Source of the DNA: Sphaerisporangium rufum
Lineage (GTDB): Bacteria > Actinomycetota > Actinomycetes > Streptosporangiales > Streptosporangiaceae
Direction: 5' to 3'
Assembly: GCF_016863395.1 (NCBI RefSeq)
Contig: NZ_BOOU01000013.1
Location: 124,001 to 188,000, forward strand
DNA length: 64,000 nt
Numbering within the stretch: position 1 is the first letter of the stretch; each line of letters begins with the position of its first letter. A program made the translations under genes and the position numbers. The notes under the pieces are model-generated. The model saw nothing but the letters and a program-made list of their open reading frames with translations, was not told the origin of the DNA and ran no database searches. Below are positions 7,066 through 15,634 of the stretch, piece after piece.

Positions 7066-10000
7066 TCAGCCCGGCCGGTCCGGTGGGGCGGGGCGGGTGG
7101 TGAGGGTCTTCTGGATGGCGGCGACCTGGTCGGCCAGGTGGGTGATGGCGGCCACCGCCCGGGTGACCGGGTCGTCGCCGGCGCCGCCCAGGGTGCGTTC
7201 GCGCAGGTAGCCGGCCTTGACCTCGGCCCAGCGGTCCGCCCGGCCGCCCGACAGCGTGCCGCGCAGCTCGGCCAGCTTGAGCAGCGCCGCCTCGCCGCCG
7301 CCGGCCAGGGCCTGGGCCTCGCCCAGGTAGTGGTCGTCCACCAGCGCGGCCAGCTCGGCGTCGTTCATCGCGGGCACGACCCGCTCGGCCAGCTTGTTCA
7401 TGTTGCGGTAGGAGCCCTGCAGCAGGAACGGCGGTTCGGTACGCGAGGCGTCCGCCTGGGTGGCCGAGGCGATGTAGGCCCGGTTCACCGCCAGCAGCAC
7501 CTCGCGCACGCCGAGCAGGCCGCGCAGCACCGCCAGCACCTGCGACAGCTCGGCCGCCGGATACGGGTGCGACAGCCGGTCGGGGGTCACCGCGGCGTCG
7601 CCGCCGGCCATCCGGGCCAGCAGCTCCACGTCGCGGGGGTCCCGGCCGGACAGCGGCGCGAGCACCGGGTTGGAGGTGAGCGCGTTCTCCAGGTAGCTGA
7701 GCGCGAACAGCTCCTCCCGGCCGGCCAGCACGTCACCGAGGTTCCACACGTCGGCCCGGTTGGCGAGCATGTCCGGCACCCGGAACCGCTTGCCGGACTC
7801 GGTGAACGGGTTGCCGGCCATGCACACCGCGAACCGCTTGCCGCGCAGGTCGTAGGCGCGGGTCTCGCCGTCCCAGACGCCCTCGATGCGCCGCTGGGCG
7901 TCGCACAGCGGGATGAACCGCTGCAGCAGCTCCGGCGAGGTGTGCTGGATGTCGTCCAGGTAGAGCAGGACGTTGTTCCCCATCTCCAGCGCGAACGAGA
8001 TCTTCTCCACCTCGCGCCGGGCGGTGGCGTCCGGGGCTTCGGCCGGGTCCAGCGAGGTGACGCCGTGCCCGAGCGCCGGGCCGTCGATCCGGACGAACAC
8101 CAGGCCGAGCCGGCTCGCGACGTACTCCATCAGCGTCGTCTTGCCGTACCCGGGCGGGGACAGCAGCATCAGCAGCCCCATCTGGTCGGTCCGCCGGTCC
8201 TCGCCGGCCGTGCCCAGCTGCTTGGCCAGGTTCGCGCCGACCAGCGGCAGGTACACCTCGTCGACCAGCCGGTTGCGCACGAACGCGCTCATCACCTTCG
8301 GCCGGTACTCCGAAAGGCGCAGCCGCCGCCGCTCGGCCGTCACCAGCCGGTCCCGGTGCCGCTGGTAGGCGCGGAACGCCGGCACCCGCTCGGCGCGGAA
8401 GCGCCGGGTGCGGGCCAGGAACTCGTCCAGGCGCAGCGGCAGCCGGCCGCCGGTGATCCGCGGATGGGTGCCGAGCAGGCCCGCCACCGTGGCGTCCAGC
8501 CGGGCGGGGGAGTCGTGCCGGGGCACGTCCGGCCCGCACAGCAGGACGGCGGCCGCCTCGGGCAGGTCGGCGGCGTCGAAGGGGACGTCCTGCGGCGTGC
8601 CGGGGGCCGGCGGGCGGACGTGCGAGGCGATCCAGGCGGTGGCCAGCTGGTGGCGGGCGGCCAGGTCGTCGCCGAGCGCCCGCAGGTCGTCCGCCAGCGC
8701 CTTGGCCGCCGCCGACCCCGGCCCGCCGAGCGCCCGCTCGAAGGCGTCCAGCAGGGCCCGGGCGCCGGGCCCGGTGACGAAGGACGGCGGCCCGGCCGAC
8801 AGCTCGTCGACCAGGTAGGCGGCGGCCAGGGCGGGGTCGGCGCCGGCGGCGGCCGGTTCGATCCCGGCCAGGAAGCCGCCGATCGCGGCGGCCAGCTCGT
8901 CGCGCAGCCGCCGCGTCGCGGCCGCGGCCACATCCTCGAACCCGGCAGGTCCGCGCCCCACCGCCCGTGCCCCGGTCATCGCGCCCCGGTCGGGGTCCGC
9001 CGGGCGCGGCCCCGTGATCTCGTCCAGGCCGGGGTCCGCCGGGCGCGACCCCGTGATCTCGCCCGGGCCGGGGTCCGCCCGGCGCGGCCCCGCGATCTCG
9101 CCCGGCACGGGGTCCGCCGGGCCGGTGGAACCGGCGGCCGGTTCGGCGGAGGCGGGGTGGACGTCGCCGCCAGAGCGGCGGGCGGCGCGGGACAGCGAGG
9201 CGGCGCGCACCGACCAGGCGGCGCGGGCCGGTTCGCCGGCGCCGAACGCCCAGAACAGCTGGGCGGCGGCCCGGTCGGCCGGCGGGTGGCGCAGCGGGCC
9301 GGCGGCGGCCGCCGCCGGCAGCAGCGCGGCCAGCACGGCCGCGGCGTCGTGGTCGTGCACCCCGCGCTCGTACCCCTCGTCGTAGCGGCTCTCGGCCACC
9401 TGGCGGACCAGGTCCGCCAGCCGGCCCTCGGCGGCCGCGGCCCGCAGCTCCGCCATCGACGGCCTGCCGCCGCCTTCGGCGCCGTCCTCGCCGCCCTCTT
9501 CGGCGGCCGCCAGGATGGACGCGGCCAGGTGCTCGGCCCGGTAGACCTCCGGGCTCTCCGAGACCACGGTCTGCGTCCACAGGTCCCGGGTCGCGGCGAG
9601 GTCGGGGTCGCGCACCGGGGCGCGGTAGTCGGTGCCGGTGACCGTGAAGGCCAGGCCGTCCTGGTGCGGGACGAGGGTGAGATCGAACGGCGCGGTGCTG
9701 ACCGCGAACCGATGCCCGCCCAGCCGGACGGTGTCGCCGCCCTCCCCGTACAGGTCGAGCCGGTCGCGCAGCGCCCGCCCGGCGGCCTGCCGGGCCTCCT
9801 TGAGCTGCCCGGCGAGCTCCTCGGCGCGCACCTGGTCGCCGAGCTCGCGCAGCTCGTCGGCGACGCCGCGCAGCCTGGCCACCATCGGGTCGGCGGCGAA
9901 GTAGGCGTTGACCTCGTCCAGCGAGCCGAGTGCGGCCGAGCGCCGCCGCACTCCGGCGATGATGCGCGCGGCGGACTCGGCGAGCCGGCCGGCCCGGCGG

Positions 10001-12561
10001 GACCGCTCGTCCAGCAGCGCCTGCCGGCGCGCGGAGAACGCCTCGTACACCTCCTCCCGGCGGGCGGTGAGCCGGTCCAGGAAGTCGTCCAGCCCGCCGA
10101 ACCGGGACTCCAGGTCCTCCAGCCGCAGCAGCAGCCGGCCGAGCTGCTCCTCGCACCGCTCGGGGGTGTCGGCCAGCGCCAGCGCGGCGCCGACGCTCTG
10201 CTCGAACAGCGAGAACTCGGCCGCGAACCGGGCGCGGCCCTCTACGGCGAGCAGCTCGCCGCGCCGGGCGGCCAGCAGGGCCCGGGCCCGGTTCGCCGCG
10301 GCCAGCACCTCGCCGATCCGGGCCAGGATGCCGGTACGGGCGGTCGCCTCGCCGCTCTCCAGCCCGCCGACCAGCTCGGCGACGATCTCCAGCGACCCGG
10401 CCAGCTCGGCGATCTGCGCGGTGACCGGCTCGGCGTCGGCCGCGGTGGCGATGGCCTGGGCACGGCCGGCCAGCTCCTCGGCCTCGGCGTGGTGGCCGGC
10501 GAAGGCGTCGGGCCGGCTCAGGAACTCCACGGCCCGGCCGGCCGCGCCGGCGATCTCCGCCTCCAGCGTCGTGGCCAGCTCGTCCACCCGGGCCAGGTCG
10601 GCGAAGCGCGTCTCCCGCAGCGTGACCAGCCCGCCCTGGGCCTGCCGCAGCCCGGCCAGCCGGGCCACCCACTCGGCGGCGGTACCGGGGGCCTCGCCGT
10701 GCAGGCGGCGGACCATCGAGGCGATCCGCCCGGCCGCCTCCTCGACCGCGGCGGCGGCCCGCGCGGTCAGCTCCTGGACCCGCTCGAACTCGTCCAGCAC
10801 CTGCTCGGCCGCCGCGCGCACCCCGGCCAGCGGGGCGTCCAGCCCGCCGAGGTCCGGCTCGCCGAGCCAGTGGTAGTGGTCGGCCATCCGGTCGCAGGCG
10901 GCGACCAGCGCCTCGAACACCGCCGCCGCCGGGACGGTCTCCTCGACCAGCCGGGCGATGGACAGCGCGTCGGAGATGCCGCGGACCAGGTCGGCGTTCC
11001 CCACCCGGGCCAGCGGCCCGGCGCCGGCCGGCTGCCGGGCGGCGTGCGCGTCGGAGACGAACGGCGTCCGCCACACCTGCATCGGGTGCACCCGGGCCGG
11101 CTCGGCGGAGGTCTCCCGGAACACCACCAGGGTGCCGTCGTCGAACAGCGAGTACCCGTGGCAGGTGATCGGGGTGGCCACCTCGCGGCGGATCACGTTG
11201 TACGGCAGCAGCAGCGTGCGGCCCTCGGCGCGCGCGTGGAAGACGTACAGCGCGTCCTCGCCGTTGGGCGAGCGGATGACGCGCTCGTACTCCAGCCCGG
11301 CCACGTCGGTGTCGAACGTCTTGGTCAGGCCGGTGGCCAGGTGGTAGCCGCCGGGGAAGATGACGCCCTGGTCCTCCGGCAGCCGGCGGCACGCCTGCCC
11401 GATGCCGTCCAGCCGGGCGACCTCCCGGGTGCGGGTGTTGAACACCAGGTGCCGCCAGGCGGTCTCCTTGTACGGCCGCACCCGCAGCAGGATCAGCGGG
11501 CCGACCCGGGCATGGTGCACGTCGGCGTCGCCCAGGCTCTGCAGCGGCTCGTCCACCGGCTCCCGGTAGACGCCCTCGCCGGTCTCGGTGTTGTCCTCCA
11601 CCTTGATGGTGAGGTCGCCGCCGACGGTCTCGACGAACACCTCGCCGCCGATCGAGATGTGCGGGTGCCGGCCGGGCACGTGGTCGTCGCGGGTGGTCTC
11701 CACCCATTCGAAGTCGTGCGACGGCGGGAAGACGTGGTCCCGCTCGCCGCGGTCGTCGGTGTAGGCGACCGTGCCGTCGGCGGCGACGGTCCAGCGCAGC
11801 ACCCGGACGTCCTCGGTGCGCGGGCCGGTCTGGAACACCGCGAGCAGCCGGCCGTCCAGCCGGCGCAGCTGGAGCAGCCGCGCCTCCCGGTAGTAGCGGT
11901 ACATGTCCGCGAAGTCCCGGCGGAACGCCTCGTCGGCCAGCAGGCCGGGGACGGTGTCCGGCGCGGCGTCCTCGAAGCGGAACGCCTCGCCGTCGCGGGT
12001 GAAGCGGTGCAGCGCGAAGACGTCCTCGACGGTGGTCTGCGGCCGCATGCCGACGAACACGTTGTAGCCGAAGAGCATCAGCCCGCCGGCCTGGACGATG
12101 TCGCGCGGGACGCAGTTGTTGGCGGTGCGGATCCGGTCGGTGCCGAGCAGGCGCAGCTCGGTGCCGCCGAAGACCGCGATCCGCTCGGCGTTGAGCGCCT
12201 CGGCGCGGGCGGCGAGCTCGGCGGCCTGGCCGGCCAGCCGGGCCCGCAGCACGTCGTAGCTGCCCGCGGGAAGGCCCGCGTCCGGCCCGGCGCCGGTCCC
12301 GGGCTCCCGGAGCCCGGCCGGGGACGCGGTCCCGGGCGGCGGGGACGCCTGTGGGGACGTCTGTGGGGACGTCTGTGGGGACGTCTGTGGGGACGCGGTC
12401 CCGGTGTCGGGCGCGCCGCCGCCGGCGGCGCCGTTCGCGGCGCCCGCGGTCGACGGTGCGGTGCCGGCCGGAGCGGGCGCGGTGCCCGCGGTGGACGGTG
12501 TGGTGGCGGCGGCGGGGGCCGGTCCGGCCCCCGCCGCGCCGGTGAGGTCGGCTGAGGTCAT
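7066..12561 (-). CDS. Giant AAA+ 'DNA repair ATPase' (DUF3686-type), third gene of OB-fold/flotillin operon
   Basis: 1831 residues, ATG start 7 nt after the flotillin stop. Order of parts: a low-complexity Ala/Pro/Thr/Gly tail (1-105) with an SPQT repeat; a DUF3686-like domain rich in beta structure (about 110-500, including GGTELRLLGTDRIRT and FGYNVFVGMRPQTTVEDVF); a long helical/coiled-coil region (about 530-1000); a repeat-bearing acidic linker; then an AAA+ module with Walker A PPGYGKTT (about 1470), Walker B VLLYLDDIQH (about 1535) and a sensor-like MAGNPF. Databases call such proteins DNA repair ATPase, but I know of no firm functional proof. Co-location with an OB-fold membrane protein and a flotillin suggests a membrane-associated remodelling machine. 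Domain borders are approximate. Confidence 0.85.
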   Translation of the reverse strand: MTSADLTGAAGAGPAPAAATTPSTAGTAPAPAGTAPSTAGAANGAAGGGAPDTGTASPQTSPQTSPQTSPQASPPPGTASPAGLREPGTGAGPDAGLPAGSYDVLRARLAGQAAELAARAEALNAERIAVFGGTELRLLGTDRIRTANNCVPRDIVQAGGLMLFGYNVFVGMRPQTTVEDVFALHRFTRDGEAFRFEDAAPDTVPGLLADEAFRRDFADMYRYYREARLLQLRRLDGRLLAVFQTGPRTEDVRVLRWTVAADGTVAYTDDRGERDHVFPPSHDFEWVETTRDDHVPGRHPHISIGGEVFVETVGGDLTIKVEDNTETGEGVYREPVDEPLQSLGDADVHHARVGPLILLRVRPYKETAWRHLVFNTRTREVARLDGIGQACRRLPEDQGVIFPGGYHLATGLTKTFDTDVAGLEYERVIRSPNGEDALYVFHARAEGRTLLLPYNVIRREVATPITCHGYSLFDDGTLVVFRETSAEPARVHPMQVWRTPFVSDAHAARQPAGAGPLARVGNADLVRGISDALSIARLVEETVPAAAVFEALVAACDRMADHYHWLGEPDLGGLDAPLAGVRAAAEQVLDEFERVQELTARAAAAVEEAAGRIASMVRRLHGEAPGTAAEWVARLAGLRQAQGGLVTLRETRFADLARVDELATTLEAEIAGAAGRAVEFLSRPDAFAGHHAEAEELAGRAQAIATAADAEPVTAQIAELAGSLEIVAELVGGLESGEATARTGILARIGEVLAAANRARALLAARRGELLAVEGRARFAAEFSLFEQSVGAALALADTPERCEEQLGRLLLRLEDLESRFGGLDDFLDRLTARREEVYEAFSARRQALLDERSRRAGRLAESAARIIAGVRRRSAALGSLDEVNAYFAADPMVARLRGVADELRELGDQVRAEELAGQLKEARQAAGRALRDRLDLYGEGGDTVRLGGHRFAVSTAPFDLTLVPHQDGLAFTVTGTDYRAPVRDPDLAATRDLWTQTVVSESPEVYRAEHLAASILAAAEEGGEDGAEGGGRPSMAELRAAAAEGRLADLVRQVAESRYDEGYERGVHDHDAAAVLAALLPAAAAAGPLRHPPADRAAAQLFWAFGAGEPARAAWSVRAASLSRAARRSGGDVHPASAEPAAGSTGPADPVPGEIAGPRRADPGPGEITGSRPADPGLDEITGPRPADPDRGAMTGARAVGRGPAGFEDVAAAATRRLRDELAAAIGGFLAGIEPAAAGADPALAAAYLVDELSAGPPSFVTGPGARALLDAFERALGGPGSAAAKALADDLRALGDDLAARHQLATAWIASHVRPPAPGTPQDVPFDAADLPEAAAVLLCGPDVPRHDSPARLDATVAGLLGTHPRITGGRLPLRLDEFLARTRRFRAERVPAFRAYQRHRDRLVTAERRRLRLSEYRPKVMSAFVRNRLVDEVYLPLVGANLAKQLGTAGEDRRTDQMGLLMLLSPPGYGKTTLMEYVASRLGLVFVRIDGPALGHGVTSLDPAEAPDATARREVEKISFALEMGNNVLLYLDDIQHTSPELLQRFIPLCDAQRRIEGVWDGETRAYDLRGKRFAVCMAGNPFTESGKRFRVPDMLANRADVWNLGDVLAGREELFALSYLENALTSNPVLAPLSGRDPRDVELLARMAGGDAAVTPDRLSHPYPAAELSQVLAVLRGLLGVREVLLAVNRAYIASATQADASRTEPPFLLQGSYRNMNKLAERVVPAMNDAELAALVDDHYLGEAQALAGGGEAALLKLAELRGTLSGGRADRWAEVKAGYLRERTLGGAGDDPVTRAVAAITHLADQVAAIQKTLTTRPAPPDRPG
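8992..9117 (-). repeat. 39-bp in-frame tandem repeat inside the AAA+ ATPase gene
   Basis: The motif GGGGTCCGC recurs at 8992, 9031, 9070 and 9109, an exact 39-bp period. It encodes a 13-residue unit of the form (P)GEITGxRPADPG on the minus strand. The copies diverge slightly, and the array forms a flexible acidic linker between the helical region and the C-terminal AAA+ part. Confidence 0.85.
12344..12391 (-). repeat. 12-bp tandem repeat encoding (SPQT)n near the ATPase N-terminus
   Basis: Four 12-bp units (three identical GACGTCTGTGGG at 12356, 12368 and 12380, one variant at 12344) encode Ser-Pro-Gln-Thr/Ala repeats within the disordered N-terminal tail of the ATPase. Perfect identity of three units suggests recent slippage. 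Confidence 0.85.
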
Positions 12562-12568
12562 CGGCGGC

Positions 12569-14617
12569 TCAGCGTCCCGCCCCGGCGGCGCCGCCGGTGG
12601 TCAGGGCCGTGCCGTTGCCCGCGGCCGGCCCGCCCAGCGGGGCCTCGGCCACGCCGAGCCGGCGGGCCTCCTCCAGCAGCGCGCTCAGCCCGGCCGTCTG
12701 CGGGCCGCCGGAGCCGATCAGCTTCAGCAGCAGGGCCGAGACGGTCAGGTTCTGCAGATCGGCGGTGCCGACCGGGCCGAGCACCCGGACCAGGTCCTCC
12801 GGCAGGCTCGCCGTGCCGTCCAGCCACGGCCCGGCCAGCCGCGAGGCGACCTGCGAGTGCTCCATGAAGCCGTCCACGCTCTTGCCGAGCGAGATCGCGC
12901 CGACCAGCCGGTCGAAGAACGCCCCGTCGCCGCCGACGATGTCGATGTCGGCCTTGGCGAGGCCGGCCGCCACCACTTCGGCCTGCGCCGCGGCGACCGC
13001 GCGCTGGGCGTCCAGCCCGGCCATCCGCAGTTCCTTCTCCGCCTCTAGCCGCAGGCGGTACTCCTCGTGGGCGCGGGTGGCGTCGTCCAGCGCGGCCATC
13101 GCGGCGGCCTTCTCCTTCAGGCCCTCGGCCTCGGACTTCAGCCGCTCGCCGACCGCGGCGGCGGCCACCAGGGCCTTCTCCCGCTCCACGACGGCCTCGG
13201 CGCGGCCGACCTTCTCGATGGCGTCGGCCTCCCGCTCGCGCACCTGCGCGGCGGCCAGCCCGGTGGCGGCGGCCTCGGCGCGCACGCCCTCGGCCAGCCG
13301 GGTCTTGGCCTCGGCGTCGAACTCGGCGGCCTTGCGGCGCGCCTCGGCGAGCACCAGCTCCTCGCGGGCCTTGTGCGCGGCGGCCGCCTCGGCCGCCTCG
13401 GCGGCCTTGATGTCCTTGACCAGGCCCTCCTGCGCCTCGGCCTCGGCCTGGATGACCAGGGCCTGGCGCATCCGCTCGGCCTCCTCCACCGCGCGGAGCC
13501 GCTTGATGCTCTCCTCCTGCTCGGCGACGGTCTTCTCCACCGCGACCCGCTCGCGCACGACCTCGGCCATGGCGCGCCGCTCGGTCTCCACCTCCTTGTC
13601 CTTGGCGATCGTCCGCAGCTCGGTCTCCCGCTCGCGGGCGATCACCTCCAGCAGGCGGTCCTTCTCGATGCGCTCGCTCTCGATCGCGATGACCCGCTCG
13701 CGGTTCTTCTCGGCGACCGCGATCTCGCGGGCCTTGTTCTCCTCCTGGATGCCGAGCTGCTCGTCGGTGCGCACCTGCGCCGCCTGCGCGCGCAGCCGCT
13801 CCTCGGCCCGCACCCGGCTGATCTCCGCCTCCTCGCGGGCCCGCATCGTCTCGATCTCCCGCTTCTGCTTGATCTCGGCGTCCGCCCGCCGCCGCTCCAG
13901 CTCCAGGATCGCCTCGCGCGCGTCGACGTCCTGCCGGGTGATCTCCTTCTCCTCGTGCCGCTGGAACTCGTTGGTGCGCACGTGCTCGATCGCGGTCAGC
14001 TCGGTGATCTTGCGGATGCCCTGCGCGTCCAGGATGTTGGCCGGGTCCAGCTGGGACATCGGCGTCTGCTCCAGGAAGTCGATGGCGGCGTCCTCCAGGC
14101 TGTAGCCGTTGAGGTCGGTGCCGATGACCCGGATGATCTGGTCGCGGAACTCGTCGCGCTGGGTGTAGAGGTCGACGAAGTCGAGCTGCTTGCCGACCGT
14201 CTTCAGCGCCTCGGAGAACTTCGCGTTGAACAGCGCCTGCAAGGTGGTCTCGTCGCTGGCCCGCGCGGTGCCGATGGCCTGGGCCACCTTCACCACGTCC
14301 TCGGCGGTCTTGTTGACCCGGACGAAGAACGTGATGCGGATGTCGGCCCGGATGTTGTCCTGGCAGATGAGGCCTTCGTGGCCGGTCCGCTCGATCTCGA
14401 TGGTCTTCACCGAGATGTCCATGATCTCGGCCTTGTGCAGGACGGGCAGCACGACGGCACCGGTGAAGGTGACGTCCACCGCCCGGACCTTGGAGATGAT
14501 CAGGGCCTTGCCCTGCTCCACCTTGCGGAAGAGCCGGGTGACCACCAGCAGTACGGCCAGCGCGATGATCAGGACGACGGCGAGCAGCACGCCGAAGCCC
14601 GTGGAGATGACGTCCAA
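12569..14617 (-). CDS. Flotillin / SPFH-domain membrane-microdomain protein (YqiK-like)
   Basis: 682 residues. An in-frame TAA 18 nt upstream leaves TTG at 14617 as the first possible start; an AGGGG lies about 10 nt before it. One N-terminal membrane helix (about residues 8-28, VLLAVVLIIALAVLLVV) precedes an SPFH/band-7 domain (about 30-200, KVEQGKALIISKV to LEDAAIDFLEQTPMSQLDP). A very long charged coiled coil follows (about 210-560, many Glu/Ala/Arg heptads) and then a flotillin C-terminal region. Flotillins scaffold ordered membrane domains. It lies between an OB-fold membrane protein (15-nt gap) and the giant ATPase (7-nt gap); the E. coli yqiJ-yqiK pair has the same OB-fold-plus-flotillin logic. 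Confidence 0.88.
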   Translation of the reverse strand: MDVISTGFGVLLAVVLIIALAVLLVVTRLFRKVEQGKALIISKVRAVDVTFTGAVVLPVLHKAEIMDISVKTIEIERTGHEGLICQDNIRADIRITFFVRVNKTAEDVVKVAQAIGTARASDETTLQALFNAKFSEALKTVGKQLDFVDLYTQRDEFRDQIIRVIGTDLNGYSLEDAAIDFLEQTPMSQLDPANILDAQGIRKITELTAIEHVRTNEFQRHEEKEITRQDVDAREAILELERRRADAEIKQKREIETMRAREEAEISRVRAEERLRAQAAQVRTDEQLGIQEENKAREIAVAEKNRERVIAIESERIEKDRLLEVIARERETELRTIAKDKEVETERRAMAEVVRERVAVEKTVAEQEESIKRLRAVEEAERMRQALVIQAEAEAQEGLVKDIKAAEAAEAAAAHKAREELVLAEARRKAAEFDAEAKTRLAEGVRAEAAATGLAAAQVREREADAIEKVGRAEAVVEREKALVAAAAVGERLKSEAEGLKEKAAAMAALDDATRAHEEYRLRLEAEKELRMAGLDAQRAVAAAQAEVVAAGLAKADIDIVGGDGAFFDRLVGAISLGKSVDGFMEHSQVASRLAGPWLDGTASLPEDLVRVLGPVGTADLQNLTVSALLLKLIGSGGPQTAGLSALLEEARRLGVAEAPLGGPAAGNGTALTTGGAAGAGR

Positions 14618-14632
14618 CGGAGAGAGGTCCCC

Positions 14633-15373
14633 TTACGTGGTGGGGGCGCCGGGGCCGAGGCCCGCGGGGCACGGCGTGACCCAGAAGAACTCGCGTTCCG
14701 CGTCGTACTCGAAGATCAGGGCGAGGTCGCCCGCGCGGAGCGGTTCTTCATGATGGCCGCCGGCCGCCGGTGCGTGGCGCCCGTCGCGGATGCGGTCAGG
14801 TGCGGTGGACGGCACGGGCCCGTGACCGCCGCGGGCGGGGAGCCCGCCGGGCTCGTCCCGCGGCGGGTGACCCGGCCACTGCAGCTGCCTGACCTGGATG
14901 ACGGCGGAGGAGCCGTCGGACGCCCGCACCTCGGCCTGGCCGAAGTCGGCGCCGACCCGGCCGGTGCGGATCACGCAGGTGCGGCCGACGAAGTCGGCCC
15001 GGGACGGCGCCGGCGCCGCGGCGCCCATCCGGCGCAGCGGCGCCGCCAGCGCGCGGACGGCGAGCCAGGCGCCCGCCGGGGCGGCGGCCAGCACGGCCAC
15101 CCGCGCCGCCGGGCCGTCCACCAGCGCGGTGCCGGCCAGCCCGATGAACCAGGAGAACGCCACCAGCAGCGAGACGCTCACCGTCACCGGCATGCCGCCG
15201 AGGCCGAGCCCGCCGAGCAGCCCGGCGCCGAGCCCCGGGTCGCCGTCGGCGCCGAGCCCGTCCAGGCCCGCGCCGCTGACCAGTACGAGCACCCAGTACC
15301 CGACCACGACGACCAGCAGGAAGCCGAAGATGACGGCGGGAAAGGTGAGCGCTGTCCGGACGAATTCCCCCAT
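14633..15373 (-). CDS. OB-fold membrane protein (YqiJ/NfeD-like), first gene of the flotillin-ATPase operon
   Basis: 246 residues from an ATG preceded by AGG. There are three predicted membrane segments: TFPAVIFGFLLVVVVGYWVL (about 9-28), a Gly/Leu-rich region then MPVTVSVSLLVAFSWFIGLA (about 61-80), and an Ala-rich helix (about 90-108). A soluble domain follows (about 125-240) beginning FVGRTCVIRTGRVGADFGQAEV, typical of the OB folds of NfeD/YqiJ proteins that accompany flotillins. A Gly/Pro/His-rich insert (about 178-210) interrupts the OB domain. It is likely a membrane partner of the flotillin downstream. Confidence 0.78.
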   Translation of the reverse strand: MGEFVRTALTFPAVIFGFLLVVVVGYWVLVLVSGAGLDGLGADGDPGLGAGLLGGLGLGGMPVTVSVSLLVAFSWFIGLAGTALVDGPAARVAVLAAAPAGAWLAVRALAAPLRRMGAAAPAPSRADFVGRTCVIRTGRVGADFGQAEVRASDGSSAVIQVRQLQWPGHPPRDEPGGLPARGGHGPVPSTAPDRIRDGRHAPAAGGHHEEPLRAGDLALIFEYDAEREFFWVTPCPAGLGPGAPTT

Positions 15374-15391
15374 GAGCCTGCAATGTCCCCC

Positions 15392-15420
15392 TATTTACCG
15401 GTTCCCCCGAACCGGAAATA
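15392..15420 (-). promoter_or_regulatory. Imperfect palindrome/hairpin in the 5' leader of the OB-flotillin-ATPase operon
   Basis: Arms CCGGTTC (15398-15404) and GAACCGG (15409-15415) flank a 4-nt loop. They extend outward as TATTT and AAATA after one bulged base at 15397, giving about 12 paired bases per arm. The element lies 19-47 nt upstream of the operon's first ATG. It could be a repressor operator or an mRNA leader hairpin. Confidence 0.5.
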
Positions 15421-15634
15421 ACCGTACATCTAGTCAACGATTGGCGGGAGGTACAGTTCCCGCTTTGGCGATAAGTCGTGACATGGTGGCTACCCGCCAC
15501 GGGCCGACCGGCGCCGCCGGCGGAACGACGTCGCGCCGGCGTTTCCCGGATTCCCCACTATTTCTCGGTGACCGGCCGATCACGGTGCGAAACCGCTAAC
15601 GACGAACCGGTGAGGGAACGGCTACGTTGAGCGG

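Noticed and set aside
6955-12555. An 1866-codon open frame on the plus strand opposite the giant ATPase
   Set aside because: Composition (Gly/Arg/Val/Gln-rich, no recognisable motif) is that of an antisense frame in high-GC DNA; the minus-strand frame has clear AAA+ motifs and an operon context.
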